Positions 7,058-12,647 of a DNA stretch of 24,745 nt are shown here, piece after piece. Origin of the DNA: Methanobacteriota archaeon (lineage in GTDB: Archaea; Halobacteriota; Methanocellia; Methanocellales; Methanocellaceae). The DNA is taken from assembly GCA_023436075.1 (NCBI GenBank), contig JAEZKS010000226.1, forward strand, positions 1-24,745. Reading direction: 5' to 3'. How positions within the stretch are numbered: position 1 is the first letter of the stretch; each line of letters starts with the position of its first letter. The position numbers and the translations under genes were made by a program. The notes below the pieces were generated by a model that did no database searches, was not told the origin of the DNA, and saw only the letters and a list, made by a program, of their open reading frames with translations.

Positions 7058-7564
7058 TCAAGGCAGAGGTTCGTCTAATAGCTTATAATCAAGCGAAATA
7101 TTGTAGCTTGCGACGTCCTTTTTATCATATTTAACATAGATATCGAAAGTATGAGTTTCATTACTTCTTACATACCCCTGTACAAATTCCTCCCACGGCG
7201 CAAGCCCTGTGACACGCCCGACTTCCTCGCCGCTTGCGTTATAAAGTTGCGCAAGCACAATCATGAAATAATCCTTATCATAATCATTTCTTACTGTTGC
7301 ATTAATGATGACACATGGGTCACCTTTTTTAACAGTAATCTCATGATGCTCAGCCATATTTTCTTCATAGGTTCCATATCTAGCTGTGGAATTGATTAGA
7401 TACATTTTACTCAGGCTACCATTCGGAAAGCTAAGATATTTCCCACCCACCGAATAGGCCAACTCATCATTCGAATTCTGTTGAGAACTAACTAGAAAAA
7501 ATATTCCTAAAAACGCTATAATGGCGATCCCTATTACTCCTGCAATCAATTTTTTATTTGTCAT
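7058..7564 (-). CDS. Membrane-anchored extracytoplasmic protein, island paralogue 3
   Basis: A 168-aa close paralogue of the neighbour at 6500-7000, evidently a recent tandem duplicate. It has the same anchor (LIAGVIGIAIIAFLGIFFLVSS) and outside domain. The main differences are at residues about 50-65 (EENMAEHHEITVKKGD) and around WEEFVQGYVRSNETHTF. The ATG at 7564 has GAGG 7 nt upstream. The gap to the next minus-strand paralogue is short, so the pair may be co-transcribed from the AT-rich region near 7600-7700. The function is unknown, but the sequon-rich outside domain indicates an envelope location. Confidence 0.75.
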   Translation of the reverse strand: MTNKKLIAGVIGIAIIAFLGIFFLVSSQQNSNDELAYSVGGKYLSFPNGSLSKMYLINSTARYGTYEENMAEHHEITVKKGDPCVIINATVRNDYDKDYFMIVLAQLYNASGEEVGRVTGLAPWEEFVQGYVRSNETHTFDIYVKYDKKDVASYNISLDYKLLDEPLP

Positions 7565-7651
7565 GCGTAATCCTCTAATCAGTTTATGAATAGGAGCCAG
7601 AAAGATTGGGCGCCACGTGTCGATACTATAATAAATTACTGTTTAATTTAT

Positions 7652-7734
7652 AGGCTCTAATAAATGTTATGTCGCAATCATTTAATCGATAAACTTTATC
7701 ATATTTTATTCAAAAATAATATAATAATAGCTAT
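7652..7734 (+). repeat. AT-rich direct repeat at cassette right end, copy 2
   Basis: This is the counterpart of 6330-6412. It has the same order of features (an ATAA..TTAT.TC..AATCA segment, then the TAAACTTTAT core, then an AATAATA tract), and a copy of the NMT1-like gene tail follows directly. The match is imperfect but collinear. Confidence 0.6.
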
Positions 7735-7815
7735 ATCGATATCCGGCTCATCAATGCCGACCATCTGGAGCCGCCGCATCACTACATGCCGCTATCACAG
7801 GGTTTAAGGCAATGA
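7735..7815 (+). pseudogene. Isolated 3'-tail copy of NMT1-like gene (tail C)
   Basis: The stretch reads IDIRLINADHLEPPHHYMPLSQ and so on to TGA, in the frame of the NMT1-like gene. Of the first 63 bases, 48 match 4074-4136; the EPPH.YMPLS block is best kept. It is the most diverged copy and sits 33 bp before the moaD-like gene. It may be the original 3' end of the gene, displaced when the island entered. Confidence 0.75.
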
Positions 7816-7848
7816 ACGAGCAAGGTTAAAGGTCGTGGAGTCATTGAC

Positions 7849-8124
7849 ATGAAAATCAGGTTCAAGATGTTTGCCAACTTTCGCGAGGCGCTGAAGCAGA
7901 AGGAAGTCGAGGTCGACGTCAAAGGCAAGACAGTGGATGATGCGGTCCGCTCGCTTGCAGTCCAATTCCCGAAGCTCGAGCCGATGCTGTACCAGGATGG
8001 CCGAGTAAAGCAGTATGTGAACATCCTGCTCAACGGGCAGACCGTGAAGGGCGACCAGCTCGCATCTACGACCATCAAGGAAGGCGACGAGATCGCATTG
8101 TTCCCGCCCGTGTCGGGCGGCTAA
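7849..8124 (+). CDS. MoaD/ThiS-family sulfur carrier (SAMP-like)
   Basis: A 91-aa beta-grasp, ubiquitin-like protein ending in the diagnostic Gly-Gly (FPPVSGG). In this family the C-terminal glycine is adenylated by an E1-like enzyme and converted to a thiocarboxylate, which donates sulfur to molybdopterin, thiamine or tRNA, or is ligated to protein lysines (archaeal SAMPs). The MKIRFKMFANFREALKQKEVEV start, LLNGQTVKGDQLAS and EGDEIALFPPVSGG are typical of MoaD. GGAG lies 8 nt upstream of the ATG. No moaE or E1 gene is adjacent. Its place between an IscS/IscU operon and another desulfurase operon fits general sulfur relay. Confidence 0.88.
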   Translation: MKIRFKMFANFREALKQKEVEVDVKGKTVDDAVRSLAVQFPKLEPMLYQDGRVKQYVNILLNGQTVKGDQLASTTIKEGDEIALFPPVSGG

Positions 8125-8135
8125 TATCATAGCCC

Positions 8136-8828
8136 ATGAGCTTACTGGCGGCCCTTGTCGACCTGGGTAGTGCGCTGGCGTTCGGCCTCCTGGCCGGCAT
8201 TGCTCCGTGCGTGATTACTGCAAACATCGCTGCGGTCGCTTACGTTTCGCAGCGGGCGTCTGATCCGAGGAAAACGGTCCTCGCGGGCGCTGCGTACTCG
8301 CTGGGCAGAGTCGTAGCCTATTCTATCATAGGTCTAGTCATCTTATTTTCAGGCAGCGCGCTGGCCGATCAGGTTCATGACGGCAGCACGTTCATTTCGC
8401 TGGCGCTTGCAGCTATTTTCATACTATCCGGCGCAGTGGCCCTGGGCGCCATCCGGACGAACTTTACGGCCGGCCAGCGTCTGATATCGAAATACAAGGA
8501 CGTCCTGTACGAAAAAGGCACATCAGGAGCGTTTGCCATGGGGCTGCTCTTCGCGCTTGCCTTCTGCCCTGTCTCGGCGTCCATATTTTTCGGGGCGCTC
8601 GTCCCGCTGGTGCTCAGCGCCGGGAGTACGGGCATGGTCATGCCTGCGTTGTTCGGCGTCGGCACAGCGCTGCCAGTATTCGCGTTCGCGTACCTGCTCA
8701 CGATATCCGTCTCCCGTGCCCACGACTTCGTGGAACGTGTCAGAGCTGTCGAGCCGCTGATCACGAAAGTGTTCGGGGCAGGAATGGTCGCATATGGAAT
8801 CTTCCTGTTCGTATCCATAACGTCGTAA
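8136..8828 (+). CDS. CcdA/DsbD-like polytopic membrane protein
   Basis: A 230-aa inner-membrane protein with about six transmembrane helices, following moaD by 11 bp. It carries the paired conserved cysteine motifs of the CcdA/DsbD transmembrane superfamily: GIAPCVITANIAAVAY in helix 1 and ALAFCPVSASIFFGALVPL in the second half. In CcdA these cysteines shuttle electrons from cytoplasmic thioredoxin to the outside. The FCPVSA form also resembles a subgroup annotated as permeases for toxic or aromatic arsenicals. In this context, moving reducing equivalents or a sulfur species across the membrane is plausible but inferred. No strong ribosome binding site precedes the ATG; translational coupling to moaD is likely. 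Confidence 0.8.
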   Translation: MSLLAALVDLGSALAFGLLAGIAPCVITANIAAVAYVSQRASDPRKTVLAGAAYSLGRVVAYSIIGLVILFSGSALADQVHDGSTFISLALAAIFILSGAVALGAIRTNFTAGQRLISKYKDVLYEKGTSGAFAMGLLFALAFCPVSASIFFGALVPLVLSAGSTGMVMPALFGVGTALPVFAFAYLLTISVSRAHDFVERVRAVEPLITKVFGAGMVAYGIFLFVSITS

Positions 8829-8915
8829 AAGCTGTATCCAGATCACAACAAGCGCTTACCATGCCTGTTTATTCCCATTTGTATTATTTTTTGTCCTTAT
8901 TGTGACATTTTTCAA

Positions 8916-8949
8916 GTCAGTTTACACAACTGACGGCAAGCTTTATTTT
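8916..8949 (+). promoter_or_regulatory. Promoter with upstream inverted repeat for ATPase-GTPase-desulfurase operon
   Basis: GTCAGTT (8916-8922) and AACTGAC (8928-8934) are perfect 7-bp inverted arms with a 5-bp spacer. They lie just upstream of a box A-like CTTTATTTT (8941-8949). Transcription would begin near 8973, before the start codon at 9002. The layout fits an upstream activator or repressor site. Confidence 0.5.
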
Positions 8950-9001
8950 GTTTGGGATAGACGTTTTCAGTAATAATAGTCGAAGGGAGATGAGCCGGAC
9001 T

Positions 9002-9808
9002 ATGGAAATCGAAAAAATCACAGTCATCGGAGGCCTCGGGAAGAATGGACAGCCCGAGCCTGTGAATTTAGTGACTTTCAAGATGGGTGACGTCGTGAGC
9101 ATCGTCGGGCCGACAGGCTGCGGCAAGACCACCCTGATCAATGACATCGAACTGTTTGCCGATGGTGATACGCCTTCGGGCCGCAGAGTGCTCATTGACG
9201 GCGAGGGGCGTTCCGACGATTCGACGTGCGACCCTTCGAAGAACCCGATCGCGCTCATTTCCCAGCACACTAACTTTCTGTCAGACCTCCCGGTACGGGA
9301 CTTCCTCTCTACTCACGCCACGATCCGCAAGAGCGGCGACCCCGAGGCGCTGGTCAGAGAGACACTGGACTTCGCGAACCAGCTCACCGGCGAGCCGATC
9401 GACCTCGACTGCAAGATGACAGGCCTGTCCGGCGGTCAGACGCGATCGCTGCTCATTGCCGACGCGGTGATCATCGGCAACGCGCCGATCATCCTGCTGG
9501 ACGAGATCGAGAATGCCGGCATTCACAGGACCAGGGCACTGGAGCTGCTCCGGCAGTACCGGAAGATCTTCATCTTCGTCACCCACGACCCGCGGATCGC
9601 TTTGCTTTCCGACTACCGGATCGTCATGGGCCAGGGCGCGATGCGGCAGATCATTCACACGGACAGCAGCGAGCGGCTCATGGCAGGAGAGATCGGCAAG
9701 ATCGACGATCTGCTGCTCGAATTCCGGAACACGATGCGCGCCGGCGGCCGGCTGGGCCAGAAAGACATGGACCGGCTGCGATCGCTTGCGGCTACGGAGT
9801 TAGCATGA
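9002..9808 (+). CDS. Orphan ABC-type ATPase of the desulfurase-2 operon
   Basis: A 268-aa soluble ATPase with an ABC-type nucleotide-binding domain: Walker A GPTGCGKTT (36-44), a Q-loop region (ALISQHTNF), signature TGLSGGQTRS, Walker B IILLDEIEN and H-loop FVTHD. No permease lies nearby, and its partner in the operon is a HypB/UreG-like GTPase. It therefore probably powers a soluble assembly or insertion step rather than transport. The start at 9002 (MEIEKITV) is preferred over ATG 8990 because the only ribosome binding site (AAGGGAG, 8983-8989) abuts 8990 and lies 12 nt before 9002. The stop overlaps the next gene start (ATGA). It could instead be a maturation ATPase like CooC in role, though not in fold. 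Confidence 0.75.
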   Translation: MEIEKITVIGGLGKNGQPEPVNLVTFKMGDVVSIVGPTGCGKTTLINDIELFADGDTPSGRRVLIDGEGRSDDSTCDPSKNPIALISQHTNFLSDLPVRDFLSTHATIRKSGDPEALVRETLDFANQLTGEPIDLDCKMTGLSGGQTRSLLIADAVIIGNAPIILLDEIENAGIHRTRALELLRQYRKIFIFVTHDPRIALLSDYRIVMGQGAMRQIIHTDSSERLMAGEIGKIDDLLLEFRNTMRAGGRLGQKDMDRLRSLAATELA

Positions 9809-10506
9809 AAGCGGTCATCTGCGCGGGGCCGCCGACCTGCGGCAAGACCACGGTGCTGAAACACGCGGTCAGGAAGCTCAAGGCGGAGGGCTATAAGCTG
9901 GCCTACCTGAAGGTGGACGTCCTGTACGCTGACGAGGATGAGGTCTTCCGCAACGAGTTCAACATACCTGTGAAGAAGGTGTACTCGGGCGAGCTGTGCC
10001 CGGACCACTGCAACGTCATGGTGCTCGGTGACGCCGTCGAATGGGCGGAACGGGAGAAAGCGGATTTCCTGATCGTCGAGACGGCCGGGCTGTGCTTCCG
10101 CTGCTCGCCATACATCGACGGCGCGCTGGGCGTCGTAGTCCTCGAAGCCACCAGCGGCATGAACCTTCCCCGGAAGATCGGCCCGATGCTCTCACTGGCA
10201 GACGTCGCGGTCGTCACCAAGATCGACCTGGTTTCCCAGGCGGAGCGCGAAGTATTCCGGGCCCGCATTCTGGAGACGGCGCCGGGCATGAACATCGTGG
10301 AGACCAATGCGCTGTACGGCATCGGTGTAGACCGGCTGGTGAAGAAGATCAAAGAGTCGCCAGACCTTGCTCCGCCATTGTTCCTGCGAGGCAACCCGCC
10401 TGTGGGCACGTGCACGATCTGCGTGGGAAAGAAGGAGATCGGCTGGAAACAGCACTTCGGCGTGCTCCGGCCGCTGGACGGCGAGATGTTCTACAGGGGT
10501 GAATGA
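9805..10506 (+). CDS. HypB/UreG-like GTPase with CxxC/CxxxC motifs
   Basis: A 233-aa P-loop GTPase of the HypB/UreG/CobW class, which uses GTP hydrolysis to deliver metals or assemble metal centres. The P-loop is GPPTCGKTT (8-16), the switch Asp region is KVDVLYADEDE, the Walker B-like segment is FLIVETAGLCFRC, and the base-specificity motif is TKIDL. Cysteine pairs are scattered through it: CPDHC near residue 70, CFRC near 98, and CTIC near the C terminus. They could bind a metal or cluster. The start overlaps the ATPase stop (ATGA), and the stop lies inside the start of the next desulfurase gene, so the operon is tightly coupled. It is not a standard HypB or UreG because no hydrogenase or urease genes are present. 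The client is unknown. Confidence 0.8.
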   Translation: MKAVICAGPPTCGKTTVLKHAVRKLKAEGYKLAYLKVDVLYADEDEVFRNEFNIPVKKVYSGELCPDHCNVMVLGDAVEWAEREKADFLIVETAGLCFRCSPYIDGALGVVVLEATSGMNLPRKIGPMLSLADVAVVTKIDLVSQAEREVFRARILETAPGMNIVETNALYGIGVDRLVKKIKESPDLAPPLFLRGNPPVGTCTICVGKKEIGWKQHFGVLRPLDGEMFYRGE

Positions 10507-11695
10507 GACGGAGCGGATATACCTCGACAATTGCGCCACGACCCGTATAGACCCGCGCGTCTTCGAGGCAATGACCCCGTATTTCCTGCGCGATTACGGC
10601 AACCCTTCCAGCATGCACTCATTCGGCGAGGAGGCCAGGGAGGCAGTGGAACGCGCTCGTGCGCGAATTGCCTCAGCGCTGAACGTTTCACCAGAGGAGA
10701 TCATCTTTACCTCCGGAGGCACGGAGTCAAACAACCTCGCGCTCAAGGGCATCGCCTGGGCGAACAGCCGGAAGGGCCGGCACATCATCACCACGGCCAT
10801 TGAGCACGACTGTATCATGCAGTCCTGCGAATGGCTGCAGACACAGGGCTTCGAGGTCACGTACCTGCCCGTCGACCGCTATGGCCGGATAGACCCGGCG
10901 ACGGTAGAGCAGGCTATCCGTCCCGACACCGTGCTGGTGTCGGTGATGCATGTCAATAATGAAATCGGCACCGCAGAGCCCATCGAGGAGATCGGGGCTA
11001 TCTGTCGTGAGAAGGACGTGTATTTCCATACCGATGCCTGTCAATCATTCGGGAAAATACCCATGAATGCAAAAGACCTCGACCTCGTCACGATCAACGC
11101 CCACAAGATCTATGGACCCAAAGGAGTAGGCGCGCTCTATGTCCGCGAGGGCGTGCAGATCGATACGTGGCAGCACGGCGGTGGCCATGAGCGTGGCCTG
11201 CGCAGCGGCACCGAGAACGTGCCCGGAGTCGTCGGCTTCGCCCACGCCGCCGAGATCGCCGTCGAGTCGATGGAGGAAGAGAGCCGCCGTCTGTCTGGGC
11301 TCCGCAATCGCATCATCGACACTGTGCTCGAAAAGGTAGAGTTTGCGTACCTGAACGGCCACCGGGCGGCCAGCGCGCCCAACATCGTGAACATGGGGTT
11401 CCATGGCTATGAGGGTGACGCTATCAAGCTTCTGATTGCACTGGATGGGAAAGGCATAGCCGTTTCCACGGGCTCGGCCTGCTCGTCGATATCGGGACAG
11501 CCGTCCCACGTGCTTACGGCCATCGGCCTGAACCCGCTGGAGGCGATGGGCGCGCTGAGGATCAGTACCGGGAGATACACCACGAAAGAGGAGATCGACT
11601 ACCTGTTGGACACACTGCCAGAGGCAGTCAGATCATTACGGCCGATCACATCGGTCGATACTGGAGGTCATGGATATGAGCGAGAACACTGTTAA
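10499..11695 (+). CDS. Cysteine desulfurase (NifS/IscS family), copy 2
   Basis: A 398-aa second desulfurase with a complete active site: YLDNCATTRIDPRV at the N terminus, TSGGTESNN, the PLP lysine in NAHKIYGPKGVG (K203) and the catalytic cysteine in STGSACSSISG (C328). A GTG at 10499 is chosen because homology to family N termini starts immediately after it (NETERIYLDN). The longer frame from 10367 lies wholly inside the GTPase gene and is low-complexity shadow sequence. The start overlaps the GTPase stop by 8 bp. It most likely supplies sulfur to the products of its own operon rather than to IscU. It is clearly a distinct paralogue of the copy at 1658-2824. Confidence 0.93.
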   Translation: MNETERIYLDNCATTRIDPRVFEAMTPYFLRDYGNPSSMHSFGEEAREAVERARARIASALNVSPEEIIFTSGGTESNNLALKGIAWANSRKGRHIITTAIEHDCIMQSCEWLQTQGFEVTYLPVDRYGRIDPATVEQAIRPDTVLVSVMHVNNEIGTAEPIEEIGAICREKDVYFHTDACQSFGKIPMNAKDLDLVTINAHKIYGPKGVGALYVREGVQIDTWQHGGGHERGLRSGTENVPGVVGFAHAAEIAVESMEEESRRLSGLRNRIIDTVLEKVEFAYLNGHRAASAPNIVNMGFHGYEGDAIKLLIALDGKGIAVSTGSACSSISGQPSHVLTAIGLNPLEAMGALRISTGRYTTKEEIDYLLDTLPEAVRSLRPITSVDTGGHGYEREHC

Positions 11696-12356
11696 GGATA
11701 ATGAAATGGAGCTGCCAGGCCTGGACTGCGGCATGTGTGGCGTGAAGACTTGCGAGGAGTTCGCGGAGATCGTCCGGGCGAAGCCTGAGGAGAGAAAGCG
11801 CTGCGTTCAAACATCCCGGAACAAGGCGCAGGTGACCGCCGCCCAGGCTTCCGTCGCGGAGCAGATCACGGACAGCACCGCAGCCACTATCGCTAAGGAC
11901 TCGCTTGGCAGAGAAGTCAATTTCATCCTCGACAAGAACCCGGAGGACATCGGGCCGAGAGAAACCATCATACCCCATAACCCTATGCTGACGCGGGAGA
12001 TGGAGATAAAGAAAGGCGATGTGCTCATAGGAAGACCCCTGGGCATGTCCTGCGGCTGCCCCGTATCCCACAGCGGCATGGTCATGGACGTCGACTCGAA
12101 GACGGGCGTGATCACCTGGTGCGTCACCGGCCCGCTGATGAACCGGGGGAAGCCGATCAAGGACATCGGCTACTACTCGGCACAGGCATACGAAGGCATC
12201 GTGAAAGACACGGCTGTCGAGCTGAAAATCGGCATGAGATACTGGTACCTGCCCCGGCTATGCATGCTCCAATGGAGGCATAGCGGCACAGTGATCTACA
12301 TGAACCGAGTGAAAGAAGGCGTCCGGGTCAGGGTAGAAGGGATCATGATCGGGTGA
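11676..12356 (+). CDS. Fe-S (PF04060-type Cys4 motif) protein of the desulfurase-2 operon
   Basis: A 226-aa protein with an N-terminal four-cysteine motif, C18-x2-C21-x4-C26-x16-C43 (DCGMCGVKTCEEFAEIV). This is the [4Fe-4S] motif found in RnfB and the large subunit of the corrinoid iron-sulfur protein. The rest is a beta-rich domain I do not recognise, with another cysteine-rich loop (GMSCGCPVSHSGMV) and a C-terminal RYWYLPRLCMLQWRHSGTV region. ATG 11676 is chosen because GGAGG (11663-11667) is 8 nt upstream; ATG 11670 is only 2 nt from it. The gene overlaps the desulfurase gene by 20 bp and ends in a hairpin terminator. It may be a cluster carrier or the target of the ATPase/GTPase/desulfurase set. 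Confidence 0.75.
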   Translation: MSENTVKDNEMELPGLDCGMCGVKTCEEFAEIVRAKPEERKRCVQTSRNKAQVTAAQASVAEQITDSTAATIAKDSLGREVNFILDKNPEDIGPRETIIPHNPMLTREMEIKKGDVLIGRPLGMSCGCPVSHSGMVMDVDSKTGVITWCVTGPLMNRGKPIKDIGYYSAQAYEGIVKDTAVELKIGMRYWYLPRLCMLQWRHSGTVIYMNRVKEGVRVRVEGIMIG

Positions 12357-12374
12357 CGTGCCCGATCATTTTTG
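12345..12374 (+). terminator. Hairpin terminator overlapping the stop codon
   Basis: ATGATCGGG (12345-12353) pairs with CCCGATCAT (12361-12369) around a 7-nt loop, followed by a T-run (ATTTTTG). The stem includes the last codons of the Fe-S protein gene. Confidence 0.65.
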
Positions 12375-12384
12375 ATAAAAGGAG

Positions 12385-12409
12385 AGCCGGCAATCGTCGC
12401 TTGCCGGCT
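12385..12409 (+). terminator. Second hairpin downstream of the Fe-S protein gene
   Basis: AGCCGGCAA (12385-12393) and TTGCCGGCT (12401-12409) form a perfect 9-bp stem with a 7-nt loop. There is no T-run after it. It may back up the terminator or protect the mRNA 3' end. Confidence 0.45.
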
Positions 12410-12510
12410 ACCGTTCAGGTCCTGCGTGTGCGAGCGGCCGCCCGGCGTTGCAAGTTATCATGTAGCTGATTTTAGCGGGCATAGCGAGGAGTTTGATCAG
12501 ACGGCATGAC

Positions 12511-12640
12511 AGGGAACTTTTTGGTAAAAGTTCCCCTTGCACCCTTCAAAAACTATCGTGTTTGTGCCTTCGGCACTGGCGCCCTGTGTCGTGACCCAGG
12601 GGGGCCTTTTTATGGAAAAGGCCCCCCGGGAGCCCCGCGA
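12511..12640 (+). repeat. Dispersed two-hairpin element, copy 1
   Basis: The element has three parts. First is a hairpin (GGGAACTTTT 12512-12521 / AAAAGTTCCC 12526-12535). Next is a core with TTGCAC, CAAAAAC.ATC, the palindrome GTGCCTTCGGCAC (12564-12576) and GTGTCGTGACCCA. Last is a perfect 12-bp hairpin (12599-12610 / 12616-12627) followed by CCCCGGGAGCCCC. A second copy lies at 24374-24501 in reverse orientation with different stem sequences that still pair. It sits just 3' of the sufB stop, where the hairpins could also act as a terminator. Confidence 0.75.
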
Positions 12641-12647
12641 AAACCAG

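Noticed and set aside
4074..7815. Simple tandem duplication of the whole NMT1-like gene followed by decay
   Set aside because: Only the last ~20 codons remain at each extra place, starting at nearly the same codon and still in frame, which random decay would rarely leave. It is kept as the alternative in the main finding.
10367..10498. N-terminal extension of desulfurase 2 (MLRHCSCEATRL...)
   Set aside because: It lies inside the GTPase gene in another frame and is Arg/Ser-rich shadow sequence. Desulfurase homology starts right after the GTG at 10499.
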